The position numbers were made by a program, and so were the translations under genes. This document shows, piece by piece, positions 27,191-36,386 of a stretch of DNA of 64,000 bases. The stretch lies in the NCBI GenBank assembly GCA_020635825.1, contig JACJZA010000007.1, positions 124,001 to 188,000 on the forward strand, read 5' to 3'. Under the pieces are notes generated by a model, which was given only the letters and a program-made list of their open reading frames with translations, searched no databases and was not told where the DNA came from. Position 1 is the first letter of the stretch. Each line of letters starts with the position of its first letter. Source of the DNA: Flavobacteriales bacterium (GTDB lineage: Bacteria > Bacteroidota > Bacteroidia > Flavobacteriales_E > Vicingaceae).

Positions 27191-28918
27191 ATGATATATA
27201 AAAAATTTAGAATTCAAAACTATAAAGGAATTAAAGATGTTGAAATTAGTCTTGTTAAAGATGACCTTGTATTATTACTAGGGTTAAATGAATCTGGAAA
27301 AACAACAATACTTAAAGCAATAGAAACATTTGATTATCTTAATGACTTAGGAGTATCACATAATGATAAATTCTATAAGGATATTAGAAACAAATCAGAT
27401 GTAAATTCAAATGAACCAGCTATTATTACTGCTACTATTGAGATTGATGAATCTCTTGATATTCAAAATTTTAAAAAGTCTTTAAAAAAACACGAAGATT
27501 TTAATCTTCATACCACTAATATTGAAGGTCTTTTTAGAGAACTAAATAAAGAAGGACTTATTAACATTTCTAGAGTAATACCTTTTAAAAATGGTAATCC
27601 ACAACCCAGTTTTTATCAAATTGATTCTGAACACCCTTTTACTAAAAATAAATTTAGCAAATTAGTTGCTAAAGAAATAGTTCGTTTCTGCCCATTCATT
27701 ATCTATTTTGAAGATTTTAAAGACCGAATCCCAGAAAAAATATTTACATCAAAGAGTAACGATTCATATAATCCAGATTGGTATGATATTATTGACGGAC
27801 TTTTCTATAATACTAATAAAGACTATTCAATTGAACAATTCAAAACTTTAAACTCAGTTAGTAATCCAAGACCAAAAGATGCTAAAACAGTATTAAAAAG
27901 AGTAAATAAGACACTTAATAAATCTTTCTCTGAAAAATGGAAGGAATTATCTGGTGTAAAAGATATAGAAGAAACAGAATTGACATATAATATCGCAAGA
28001 GCTTATTTCGAAATTTCAATTACAGATACTGATGGAACAACATTTTCAGTAGATGAAAGAAGTAAAGGAGCTCTTTGGTACTTATCATTTTTAATGAAAA
28101 CTGAATTCAGAAGAAAGAAATTAAGAAAAAATTATGGCAAACCTGTGCTTCTTATTGATGAACCTGCTTCAAATCTACATTCTTCTGCTCAACAGAATAT
28201 GATTGAAGATTTTCAAAAACTCGTTGAAGACACATCAGTAATATATAGTACTCATAGTCAATATCTAATTTCCTTAGATAATATTAAAACAACTTATGTC
28301 ATTGAGCGAGATGAAGGCGAAGTTACTAGTACTCTATGGGCTGATTATATCAAATTAGACACATCTGATGAGACATATTATCAACCTCTTTCTAATATAC
28401 TTAAATTAGTTCCAAATACGTTTGATATACCTTGGAATAAAGCTATAATAACCGAAGGCCCATCTGACATGAAAGTCCTTCAAGTTATGTATGATATTTT
28501 ACATCCAAATGAAAAAATAGATTTTGTTATTTATCCAGGAGCTTCAGCCCAGAAACTATCCTCATTAATATCTCTTAATATTGGTTGGGGGGCTAATTTC
28601 AAAGTACTTCTTGATTCTGATGATGCAGGTAAAGAAGCTCAAAAAAATTATATCGAACAATTTGATTTATCAGAAGATATAATTATCATACTTCCAGAAG
28701 ACAATAAAAACATTGAAAAATACTTTACTAAAGAGGAACAGATTGATATTTATGAAATTGCATTTGATAGAAAAAAAGACGGAAATGTAAATAAGAAAGA
28801 ATTTTCTGCATCTTTCTCTATCCTTAATTCTGATAAAATAAAGAGAGACAATATGTTCAAAAAATTATCTTCTCAGACAAAAAAGAGATTTGTTGAATTA
28901 TTTAAAAGATTAAGTTAA
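27191..28918 (+). CDS. OLD-family ATP-dependent nuclease (AAA ATPase plus TOPRIM)
   Basis: The 575 residues start with an SMC-like ATPase head: FRIQNYKGIKDVEI, Walker A GLNESGKTT, Walker B VLLIDEPASNLHSS and the H-loop STHSQYLIS. From ~430 a TOPRIM domain follows, with IITEGPSDMKVLQVM (metal Glu) and LLDSDDAGKEAQ (Asp pair). This is the overcoming-lysogenization-defect architecture, whose members nick or degrade DNA and often defend against phages. No UvrD-like GajB partner or retron is adjacent, so it looks like a stand-alone OLD. It is visibly AT-richer than folP/DUF3524 before it and the synthase after it, suggesting separate acquisition. Confidence 0.88.
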   Translation: MIYKKFRIQNYKGIKDVEISLVKDDLVLLLGLNESGKTTILKAIETFDYLNDLGVSHNDKFYKDIRNKSDVNSNEPAIITATIEIDESLDIQNFKKSLKKHEDFNLHTTNIEGLFRELNKEGLINISRVIPFKNGNPQPSFYQIDSEHPFTKNKFSKLVAKEIVRFCPFIIYFEDFKDRIPEKIFTSKSNDSYNPDWYDIIDGLFYNTNKDYSIEQFKTLNSVSNPRPKDAKTVLKRVNKTLNKSFSEKWKELSGVKDIEETELTYNIARAYFEISITDTDGTTFSVDERSKGALWYLSFLMKTEFRRKKLRKNYGKPVLLIDEPASNLHSSAQQNMIEDFQKLVEDTSVIYSTHSQYLISLDNIKTTYVIERDEGEVTSTLWADYIKLDTSDETYYQPLSNILKLVPNTFDIPWNKAIITEGPSDMKVLQVMYDILHPNEKIDFVIYPGASAQKLSSLISLNIGWGANFKVLLDSDDAGKEAQKNYIEQFDLSEDIIIILPEDNKNIEKYFTKEEQIDIYEIAFDRKKDGNVNKKEFSASFSILNSDKIKRDNMFKKLSSQTKKRFVELFKRLS

Positions 28919-28990
28919 CGCAATAAAAACATTCACTATAAAAACACCATAAGCAAACCTGACAATCATTAGCTTACTCTTAACCAATAA

Positions 28991-29560
28991 ATGCATCACC
29001 ATTTTCTTCTTTTTAAACCCGATGGTTATTTAACGCAATTTGTGTACAACAACAAACGTAAAAAAAAGCTCTTGGGTGAGTTGTACAATTTCCCCGAGGG
29101 CACCATGGCTATTGGCAGGCTCGATGAGAACTCAGAGGGTTTGCTCCTACTCACCACCGATGGAATGATGAGCGAAAAAGTGCGTAGTAAAAAAGTAGAA
29201 AAAGAATACTACGTAATGTTGGATGGTATCATCACCCAAGAAGCCATTGATCAACTACAACAAGGCGTAGAAATTGGCATCCGCAACGAAAAATACACTA
29301 CTAAACCTTGCAAGGCTTTTATTTTAGAAGAAGTACCGAACTTCCCTACTCGCACCAAAAAAATACGAGACGAACGTCATGGCCCTACCAGTTGGGCTTC
29401 TATAACCATTACAGAAGGTAAAAACCGCCAAGTCCGCAAAATGACGGCTGCAGTAGGATTCCCTACGCTTCGTTTGGTTCGGGTGCGCATTGGCAGCATC
29501 AAGTTGGGCAATTTACAACCCGGAGAAGTTAGGGAGTTGGAAGTTATTGAGGTGGACTAG
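28991..29560 (+). CDS. Pseudouridine synthase, RsuA/RluB/E/F family (RluE-like)
   Basis: The 189-residue protein lacks the N-terminal S4 domain and starts directly with HHHFLLFKPDGYLTQF, as RluE-type enzymes do. The catalytic Asp is in AIGRLDENSEGLLLLTTDG. The C-terminal RNA-contact motif ITEGKNRQVRKMTAAVGFPTLRL is present in full. It would convert a uridine in 23S rRNA (RluE modifies U2457 in Escherichia coli) or another RNA; the exact target is not readable. It follows the OLD gene after 72 bases with no visible partner between them. Confidence 0.92.
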   Translation: MHHHFLLFKPDGYLTQFVYNNKRKKKLLGELYNFPEGTMAIGRLDENSEGLLLLTTDGMMSEKVRSKKVEKEYYVMLDGIITQEAIDQLQQGVEIGIRNEKYTTKPCKAFILEEVPNFPTRTKKIRDERHGPTSWASITITEGKNRQVRKMTAAVGFPTLRLVRVRIGSIKLGNLQPGEVRELEVIEVD

Positions 29561-29576
29561 TTGCTAGTTACTGGTC

Positions 29577-29734
29577 AATTCCCTGATGGAGTGTAACGGA
29601 ATTCAGGGATCCAGAATCACAGCGTCAACTACTTACTACTATTCAAAAGATACTTCGACAAGCTCAGTATGACAAAAGAGAGAAAGGAAATACAAAAAAT
29701 TCCCTGATGAAGTGCAACGGAATTCAGGGATCCA
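29577..29734. repeat. Pair of 37-base intergenic palindromic repeats
   Basis: Two copies, 29577-29613 and 29698-29734, differ at two positions. Each carries TCCCTGA and its inverse TCAGGGA about 16 bases apart, so each can form a hairpin. Between them lies another typical intergenic segment (ACTTCGACAAGCTCAGTAT). This region is noncoding. Confidence 0.8.
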
Positions 29735-29780
29735 AAGGAACAGCCAAAAGTTTAAAAGTTTCTAAAGTAGAAAGTTGACT

Positions 29781-29822
29781 GGATTCCTGATCTCCACTTC
29801 GTTTCGTCAGGAATGACGAAAA
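29781..29822. repeat. Related palindromic intergenic element abutting lepB
   Basis: ATTCCTGA (29783-29790) is inverted as TCAGGAAT (29807-29814), with CACTTCGTTTCG in the loop, ending GACGAA. It resembles the elements near 54.6 and 55.2 kb and lies directly next to the lepB stop, where it may help end transcription of the convergent genes. Confidence 0.65.
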
Positions 29823-30878
29823 TTATTGAATGGACTGAAACATTCGGCTCCAACGGTAGCGTTTGCCTTGCTCCGATTTATTCACGGAAAACAAAATGGT
29901 TTGTGCCTTACCCACAATGTGGTCTTCGGGTAAAAAGCCCCAAAAACGAGAATCTGAACTATTGTGACGGTTATCGCCCATCATCCAGTAATAATCCATT
30001 TTAAAAGTATAACTGTTGGTGGTATCGCCATTAATCACAAAAGTATTTTCGAGCTTTTGCAGTTCGTTTTCTTCGTAGTGTTCAATAATTCTTCCATACA
30101 AATGGATGTTGTGTTCGTTGAGCTCTACCTCCTGCCCTTTTTTAGGCACTACCACTTCACCGAAGTAATCGATGTTCCAACCATAATAATCGTAATAAGG
30201 GAAAATGTAATCGGCAAAAGAATGTGGGTCTACTTCTATTTTCTTTACCGACGAAATGTAATTTTCTTTTTTCAGCAATTCTGCCACCGAATCAGTCATG
30301 GTAAGTTCCCAATGATGCGCCAAACCATCCAAACCACCTTCGGTAATGTTAAATTTCATTAAGGTATCGTTGGTAATGTCTTTATTCGTTACCACTTTGT
30401 AATTAAACTCTGCTAAGCTAGGCAACTTTGCTTTTTGATGATTGATAAATACCTCTTTGTTGTCAATTAAAATGGTATCGCCCGGCAAACCTATGCAACG
30501 CTTAATGTAATATGAACGGTGGTCAATCGGAAATTCCTCATCCATCGGGTAATTAAACACCACCACATCGTTGTGTTTTATTTCTGAAGTGGAAAACAAA
30601 CGCCAATAAGGCAATTGAATAAAATCCATGTAAGCCTGTATGTTTTCGAACAAAGGTAAATGCTGATGACTCAATGGAAAAGTGAATGGAGTAATAGGAA
30701 AACGTGCTCCATAAGAAAATTTGTTCACCAAAATAACATCACCGGGCAACAAGCTTTTCTCCATCGACGAGGATGGAATGGTAAACACTTCAAAGAAAAA
30801 AGCCTTAATTACCATCACGGTAATTAAGGCCAAAATCATTGCTTTTACCCAATCTTTTATTGATTTGAATAATTTCAA
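29823..30878 (-). CDS. lepB: Signal peptidase I (shorter paralogue)
   Basis: Signal peptidase I cleaves exported preproteins at the inner membrane. One N-terminal helix leads to the catalytic Ser in FTIPSSSMEKSLLPGD. The general-base Lys is in YYIKRCIGLPGD, and box E is MMGDNRHNSSDSRFWG. The 351 residues include an extended periplasmic region between boxes C and E of the sort seen in Bacteroidota. It starts 1 base after the stop of a second, longer lepB, so the two are a tandem pair at the end of the parAB cluster. Confidence 0.93.
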   Translation of the reverse strand: MKLFKSIKDWVKAMILALITVMVIKAFFFEVFTIPSSSMEKSLLPGDVILVNKFSYGARFPITPFTFPLSHQHLPLFENIQAYMDFIQLPYWRLFSTSEIKHNDVVVFNYPMDEEFPIDHRSYYIKRCIGLPGDTILIDNKEVFINHQKAKLPSLAEFNYKVVTNKDITNDTLMKFNITEGGLDGLAHHWELTMTDSVAELLKKENYISSVKKIEVDPHSFADYIFPYYDYYGWNIDYFGEVVVPKKGQEVELNEHNIHLYGRIIEHYEENELQKLENTFVINGDTTNSYTFKMDYYWMMGDNRHNSSDSRFWGFLPEDHIVGKAQTILFSVNKSEQGKRYRWSRMFQSIQ

Positions 30879-30879
30879 A

Positions 30880-32409
30880 TTAGTGAACTAACGAAAACAA
30901 ACGCTCCCATCTAATTCTACCTAGTTGACTATCGTATGACAACCATACAAATACGGCTTTACCTACAATGTGGTCTTCAGGCACAAATCCCCAATAACGA
31001 GAGTCTAAAGAGTTGTGACGGTTGTCTCCCATCATCCAGTAATAATCCATCTCAAAAGTATATTTTGTAGCTACTTGACCGTCAACATAAATTTGTCCGT
31101 CTTTCACATCTAAAGCGTGTCCTTCGTAGTTGTGAATGATTCTTTTGTAAAGTGGAAGAGTATGTAAATTCAAATCTACCGTTGCTCCTTTTTTAGGAAT
31201 TATCATCGGTCCGAAATTATCTCTGGTCCAATTATAAGCAGTATCATTCGGGAACACTGGGTTGTTTTGGAATTTGTATTCATAACCCAAAGGCTCAATA
31301 ATTCTTTCTACCGATTTTACGTAAGAAAATTGTTTTACTTTCTCCACCGCTTCGTTGGTTAAAGTCAATTCAAACTCACCAAAATCAGAAAGCTTTTGAA
31401 CAGGCTCTGTGGTGATTCCTTTTTTCTGTAAAGTTTTTTCGTTAAAACCTGTCCCATCAGTAATTACCTTATAAGTAAACTGTGCGTTTTCATCAAAATA
31501 AGCCTCGGCATCGTTAATCATTAATTTGGTATCAACAATTTCCAGTTTATCTCCAGGCAAACCAACACAACGTTTAATGTAATTCTCTTGCTTATCTACC
31601 GGACGACCGACTACGGTAAAGTTACTCCATACAAATTCACGTCCGTAATCTCTTACCAATTGGTCGTACACTTGGTTTTGATGCTCCAATGCCACCGTAT
31701 CACCCGCAGGGAAGTTAAACACCACACAATCGTTGCGCTCTACATCGCCCATAGCTGGCAATTTAGCATAAGGAAATTTAATCCATTCTAAGTAAGATTT
31801 CTCACCACCTACAATAGGCACCCACTCAGGAAAACTATGATGAGTAAAAGGAAAGCTGATAGGCGTGCTTGGTACTCTTGCCCCATAAGCCATCTTGTTA
31901 ACAAACAAGAAATCACCCACCAATAACTTTTGCTCCATCGAAGAAGTAGGGATGGTAAATGCTTCAATGTAAAAACCTCTGATTAAAGTAGCTGCAATAA
32001 CAGCAAAAACAATAGCATCTGCCCATTCTCTTTTTTTCGATTTTTTATATTTGGCAGCTTCTTCGTATCCAATAAATTTAAAATCTTCTTTAGAAGCCAT
32101 GTAAGGCAAATAAATACCGGCAAACACTACTCCCATAAAATGCTCAGAGAATTTTACTTTTCCGAACAACTTTAATAATTCTGTAATAATACCCATCCAA
32201 ACCACAAAACCTAAAAAAGGAACGTAGTAAATAATAGTCCACCAAATTGATTTTTTTACGGCCTTAACAGCCAAATGAGTTCCATAAAAAGGAATTAATA
32301 TTTTCCATCCTTCTATTCCCATTTTTTGGAACATTTTGTACAAGCCCACATGAGCCGCCACAAAGTAGATGATGGATAAAACGATAAATACTGGTATACT
32401 GATTTCCAT
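30880..32409 (-). CDS. lepB: Signal peptidase I (longer paralogue with extra N-terminal membrane domain)
   Basis: The 509 residues start with ~120 residues containing three to four helices (PVFIVLSIIYFVAAHVGLYK and IWWTIIYYVPFLGFVVWMG) of the DUF5684-like type. The peptidase follows: catalytic Ser in IPTSSMEQKLLVGD, Lys in NYIKRCVGLPGD, and box E MGDNRHNSLDSRYWG. It lies 11 bases after dapB and 1 base before the shorter paralogue. The dapB-lepB order is the usual Bacteroidota arrangement. The two copies may differ in substrate range, but nothing in the sequence shows this. Confidence 0.93.
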   Translation of the reverse strand: MEISIPVFIVLSIIYFVAAHVGLYKMFQKMGIEGWKILIPFYGTHLAVKAVKKSIWWTIIYYVPFLGFVVWMGIITELLKLFGKVKFSEHFMGVVFAGIYLPYMASKEDFKFIGYEEAAKYKKSKKREWADAIVFAVIAATLIRGFYIEAFTIPTSSMEQKLLVGDFLFVNKMAYGARVPSTPISFPFTHHSFPEWVPIVGGEKSYLEWIKFPYAKLPAMGDVERNDCVVFNFPAGDTVALEHQNQVYDQLVRDYGREFVWSNFTVVGRPVDKQENYIKRCVGLPGDKLEIVDTKLMINDAEAYFDENAQFTYKVITDGTGFNEKTLQKKGITTEPVQKLSDFGEFELTLTNEAVEKVKQFSYVKSVERIIEPLGYEYKFQNNPVFPNDTAYNWTRDNFGPMIIPKKGATVDLNLHTLPLYKRIIHNYEGHALDVKDGQIYVDGQVATKYTFEMDYYWMMGDNRHNSLDSRYWGFVPEDHIVGKAVFVWLSYDSQLGRIRWERLFSLVH

Positions 32410-32420
32410 AATTTTCTTTT

Positions 32421-33137
32421 TTAATTAAACAACACATCACTCATCGTAAACACCCCTTTTTTTGGTGCAATATACTCAGCAGCTATAACGGCTCCCGAAG
32501 CAAATCCTTTACGATTATGAGCTGTGTGTTTGATTTCTATTTCGTCTATTTCTGAACTATATTTAATCACATGTGTTCCCGGAACATTCTCAATACGATG
32601 AGAAATAACAGGCAACACAGCATTGTTATCACTTAAATTATTTTCCCAACTACTTTTAGATGGATAGTTTTCTATCAATCCTTCTGCCAAAGTTATAGCA
32701 GTTCCACTAGGAGCGTCTAACTTTTGGGTATGATGGATTTCTTCTATTTGTACTTGGTAATCTTCTTGGCTTTTCATTAGCTGAGCCAACTTTTTGTTGA
32801 GCTCAAAGAAAATGTTCACCCCTAAACTACAATTGGAAGCATACAACAAAGTTCCATTGCTTGATGCACACAATTGTTTTACTTCTTCTAATTGCTCAAA
32901 CCAACCTGTAGTACCCACTACTACGGGTAAATGAGCATCAAAACATTTTTTTATGTTTTCAATGGCTTTATCTGGCCGGGTAAACTCAATAGCAACATCA
33001 CATTTTTGTAGGTTTTCAAGGCTCATATCTTCTAAGTTAGAAGAAGTAATCTTTAACAACACCTCGTGACCCCTTTGTAAAGCAATTTGTTCAATTTCTT
33101 TACCCATTTTACCGTATCCTATAATTGCTATTTTCAT
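32421..33137 (-). CDS. dapB: 4-hydroxy-tetrahydrodipicolinate reductase
   Basis: DapB carries out the second committed step toward diaminopimelate and lysine, using NAD(P)H. The 238 residues begin KIAIIGYGKMGKEIEQIAL, the dinucleotide-binding loop. The catalytic segment EIHHTQKLDAPSGTAITLAE carries the His-His and Lys and is intact. The length is slightly short for the family, as is usual in Bacteroidota. An 82-base gap separates it from DUF5683 upstream, so a separate promoter is possible. Confidence 0.96.
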   Translation of the reverse strand: MKIAIIGYGKMGKEIEQIALQRGHEVLLKITSSNLEDMSLENLQKCDVAIEFTRPDKAIENIKKCFDAHLPVVVGTTGWFEQLEEVKQLCASSNGTLLYASNCSLGVNIFFELNKKLAQLMKSQEDYQVQIEEIHHTQKLDAPSGTAITLAEGLIENYPSKSSWENNLSDNNAVLPVISHRIENVPGTHVIKYSSEIDEIEIKHTAHNRKGFASGAVIAAEYIAPKKGVFTMSDVLFN

Positions 33138-33219
33138 GTGTTTAAAAACCTAAAATTGCTCTAGTTTATTATTTTTAATTGGGGTTTTTACATTGTCGGT
33201 TCAAAGCTATGATAAATGG

Positions 33220-33780
33220 TCATAAATTCACTACCAATGTAAATCCCTTGCTTAATTCATTGTTTTGTGTTAATTGTAGTTGTGGTTCTAATTTAAAACT
33301 TAAGTGGTCGTTTACAGGAAATGTAAACAAATGCGCATCTACCGAAGCATCAATAATATTCATTACATAAAACAATCCTGCTATGATGTAGGAAAAATCT
33401 CTATTTCTTCGAAAAGCATCCATGTTGGTTTTTAAACTCTGTTCACTTAATACATCTACAAAATTATCAATGGTGGTAGAATCTCCATCCAATCGATACA
33501 CATAAGCTTCTTTGTATTTTTGATATTCTTTATTATTGGAAAAAGCAAAATACAAGGAAACGCCCATTCCTCCATAAATCACAGGTACTTTCCAATACTT
33601 TTTATTGTAGACTTGCCCTAAACCAGGCACAGCCATACTCATTAAAGTAGCTTTGGTTGGAGAATGCTTTTTGGTAGGTTGAACCAAAATGGTATCAGCT
33701 TCTAATTCTTGAGCACACAAACTCCCAACACTGAGAAATAAACAGGTAATAAATAAGAAAATATATTGGGATAAACTCAC
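33220..33780 (-). CDS. DUF5683 exported/membrane protein
   Basis: A signal peptide (IFLFITCLFLSVGSLCAQ) is followed by the family motif KATLMSMAVPGLGQVYNKKYWKVP and a helix VPVIYGGMGVSLYFAFSNNK. DNFSxxRNRDFS-type and VDAHLFTFPVND segments come near the end. No function is established that I can name. The start is GTG at 33780; no earlier or nearby ATG fits, and the signal peptide begins there. It lies 10 bases after parB, a conserved position in Bacteroidota. Confidence 0.88.
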   Translation of the reverse strand: MSLSQYIFLFITCLFLSVGSLCAQELEADTILVQPTKKHSPTKATLMSMAVPGLGQVYNKKYWKVPVIYGGMGVSLYFAFSNNKEYQKYKEAYVYRLDGDSTTIDNFVDVLSEQSLKTNMDAFRRNRDFSYIIAGLFYVMNIIDASVDAHLFTFPVNDHLSFKLEPQLQLTQNNELSKGFTLVVNL

Positions 33781-33790
33781 CGTAATAAAC

Positions 33791-34684
33791 TTACAAACCT
33801 AAAAGTTCAACTATTTTTTCTAATTGTTCTTCAGATGCAAAAGGAATCACAATTTTCCCTTTTCCTTTGCTATTGCTTTGTAATTGAACATCCGACTTTA
33901 AAAATGAAGTCAAATCTTCTTGTATTTTTTGCTGACTAAAGGTTAACGTATTGTTAGTTCCTTTTTTAAACTGAGCTATTTTTTCTTCTTCTTTTTTCCC
34001 TTTCACTAAATCTTCTACCTGACGAACCGATAAACCATCTGCTACAATTTTTTTGTAAATGTTTAACTGTTTTTTTTCATCATCCATGTTTATCAAAGCA
34101 CGAGCATGCCCCATTGATAAATCTTTGGTTCTGATAGCCAATTGAATTTCGGCAGGAAGTTTTAATAAACGTAAATAGTTTGCCACTGTAGAACGTTTCT
34201 TCCCTACTCGCTCACTTAATTTTTCTTGAGTCAAGTTACACTCTTCAATCAGTTTTTGATAACTAAATGCAACTTCTATGGCATCCAAATCTTGGCGTTG
34301 AATATTTTCTACCAGTGCCATTTCCAACATCTCTTGGTCGTTGGCAATTCTAATAAAAGCAGGAATTTCTGTTAATCCGGCAATTTGAGAAGCTCTAAAC
34401 CTTCTTTCACCAGAAATTAACTGATACTTACCATAGCCTAATTTTCTAACTGTTACAGGTTGAATAATACCTAATTCTTTAATCGAATCTGATAATTCCA
34501 TTAAAGCTTCTTTTTCGAACTGCGTACGAGGTTGAAAAGGATTGGCTTCAATGCTTTTGATTGGCAATGTAGAAACAGTTCCTACAATGCTTGGAATTTC
34601 ATCAGTAGATTTTGATGTAATGTCTGTATCTGCACTTTGAAGAAGTGCTCCTAATCCTCTACCTAAAGCCGGTTTCTTACTCAT
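33791..34684 (-). CDS. parB: Chromosome-partitioning protein ParB
   Basis: ParB binds centromere-like parS sites and spreads as a CTP-dependent clamp. The 297 residues show the N-terminal GRGLGALLQ tag that contacts ParA, the CTP-binding ISGERRFRASQIAG, the ENIQRQDLDAIE box, and the helix-turn-helix TQEKLSERVGKKRSTVANYL. It overlaps parA by 8 bases. I found no convincing parS in the window. Confidence 0.96.
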   Translation of the reverse strand: MSKKPALGRGLGALLQSADTDITSKSTDEIPSIVGTVSTLPIKSIEANPFQPRTQFEKEALMELSDSIKELGIIQPVTVRKLGYGKYQLISGERRFRASQIAGLTEIPAFIRIANDQEMLEMALVENIQRQDLDAIEVAFSYQKLIEECNLTQEKLSERVGKKRSTVANYLRLLKLPAEIQLAIRTKDLSMGHARALINMDDEKKQLNIYKKIVADGLSVRQVEDLVKGKKEEEKIAQFKKGTNNTLTFSQQKIQEDLTSFLKSDVQLQSNSKGKGKIVIPFASEEQLEKIVELLGL

Positions 34685-35489
34685 CTTCTAAAATTATTGT
34701 TTTCTCCGCCTCCGACATTTGAGTCATTTGATTTTTCTGTAAAATTTCTCTCGCTAAGTTTAAATAGTTGATAGAACCTTTACAGCTGGCATCGTGCATA
34801 ATAATAGTTTGTCCATGACTTGGTGCCTCACCTAATCTGGTATTACGTTGAATGATAGTATCGAACATCATTTGTTGGAAATGAGTTTTCACTTCTTCCA
34901 CCACTTGATTTGATAATCGTAAACGAATATCATACATGGTTAACAATAAACCTTCAATATCTAAATCTGGATTTAACCTAGATTGAACTATTTTAATCGT
35001 ATTCAATAGTTTTCCTAAACCTTCTAAAGCAAAATATTCACACTGAATTGGAATGATTACTGAATCAGCAGCCGTTAATGAGTTGATAGTAATTAGCCCT
35101 AAAGATGGAGAACAATCAATGATGATAAAATCATAATTATCCTTGATTTTACTCATAGCTACACGCATCATTTTCTCTCTATTCGGTAAATTGATTAATT
35201 CAATTTCAGCACCTACTAAATCAATATGAGCCGGTAAAATATCTAAGTTTGGCGAGTCAGTGTGTAAAATGGCATCTGCGGGCTCAATCTCGTTGATTAA
35301 ACATTCGTATAGACTATTTTTAATGTTACGAGGATCAAAACCAACTCCAGATGTTGAGTTCGCTTGAGGGTCGGCATCAACCAAAAGTACTTTGTATTCC
35401 AATACTCCTAATGCAGCTGCCAAGTTAATAGCAGTTGTTGTTTTTCCTACTCCACCTTTTTGGTTTGATATGGCAATAATTTTTCCCAT
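34677..35489 (-). CDS. parA: Chromosome-partitioning ATPase ParA (Soj)
   Basis: ParA is the ATPase that positions ParB-bound origins on the nucleoid. The 270 residues contain the deviant Walker A KGGVGKTTTAINLA, DADPQANSTSG and the Walker B IIDCSPSLGLIT. A short acidic tail (SEAEKTIILEDE) follows the fold. It lies 19 bases after the UPF0173 gene and overlaps parB, so the three look co-transcribed. Confidence 0.96.
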   Translation of the reverse strand: MGKIIAISNQKGGVGKTTTAINLAAALGVLEYKVLLVDADPQANSTSGVGFDPRNIKNSLYECLINEIEPADAILHTDSPNLDILPAHIDLVGAEIELINLPNREKMMRVAMSKIKDNYDFIIIDCSPSLGLITINSLTAADSVIIPIQCEYFALEGLGKLLNTIKIVQSRLNPDLDIEGLLLTMYDIRLRLSNQVVEEVKTHFQQMMFDTIIQRNTRLGEAPSHGQTIIMHDASCKGSINYLNLAREILQKNQMTQMSEAEKTIILEDE

Positions 35490-35508
35490 GTGTATCTGTT
35501 AGTTATTC

Positions 35509-36189
35509 TTAAATATTTATTGTTTGTCCTATTTCTACTAAAATCAACTCTTTTCCTTTTTCAGCAAATTTTCTTTTTGCTTCTTCATGATTAATTTCTA
35601 TGTATGGAAAAGTATCGTAATGCACTCCTATGATTTTATCACACTTAATAAAATCTGATGCAATAATGGCATCCTCTATTCCCATGGTAAAATTGTCGCC
35701 AATGGGTAAAACGGCAAAATCCAGTTTTTGGTATTCACCAGTCAATTTCATATCTAAATGCAAAGCTGTATCTCCGGCATAATAAAAATTTCCTTCATCA
35801 GATGTTACAATAAAACCACCTGGATTACCTCCGTAAGTTCCATCCGGCAATACGCTTGAATGATCAGCTTTTACATATTTTACTTTACCAAAATTAAAAT
35901 TCCAAGAACCTCCAAAATTCATTGGATGACCTTTTTCTATTCCTTTACCTTGAAACCAAGAAACGATTTCAAAATTTGAAATGATGGTTGCTCCTGTTCT
36001 TTTTGCTATTGCTTCAGCATCAGCAACGTGGTCTTCATGACCATGAGAAACTAAAATGTAATCTGATGAAATAGCATTTACATCAACATGTTTAGCCTTT
36101 CCATTAGGTGTAATAAAAGGATCAAATAAAAGATTCTCTCCTTTTAAATGAATAGAAAAACAAGCATGACCGTAAAAAGTAAATTTCAT
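35509..36189 (-). CDS. UPF0173 metal-dependent hydrolase (metallo-beta-lactamase fold)
   Basis: The 226-residue protein has FTFYGHACFSI, the metal motif SHGHEDHVAD, a lone GNFYYAGDTALHLDM Asp segment and IIGVHYDTFPYI, matching UPF0173 throughout. The family is conserved but its substrate is unknown; RNA or small phosphoester targets are only guesses. It is the first gene of the parA-parB unit, and the gap to the divergent NADH dehydrogenase (36190-36386, 197 bases) holds no other gene. Confidence 0.9.
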   Translation of the reverse strand: MKFTFYGHACFSIHLKGENLLFDPFITPNGKAKHVDVNAISSDYILVSHGHEDHVADAEAIAKRTGATIISNFEIVSWFQGKGIEKGHPMNFGGSWNFNFGKVKYVKADHSSVLPDGTYGGNPGGFIVTSDEGNFYYAGDTALHLDMKLTGEYQKLDFAVLPIGDNFTMGIEDAIIASDFIKCDKIIGVHYDTFPYIEINHEEAKRKFAEKGKELILVEIGQTINI

Positions 36190-36386
36190 TAAATCCTCAG
36201 ATTTTATCCTAATTACAAAGTAAACTAAAAGTACTAGTTCTCACACCCACTTGTAAAGTAACTTACCAACTATTTTTAAACAGTTTTTTGTTAATTGGCT
36301 AAAATTAAATTGTCTGTAATATAAATTCATAATTATTTGACTTGTAAGCCAAAACCTTTTATTTTTAATACATAAATATCAATCTT

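Noticed and set aside
27191..28918. Gabija system
   Set aside because: The OLD gene resembles GajA, but no UvrD-like GajB follows; the next gene is a pseudouridine synthase.
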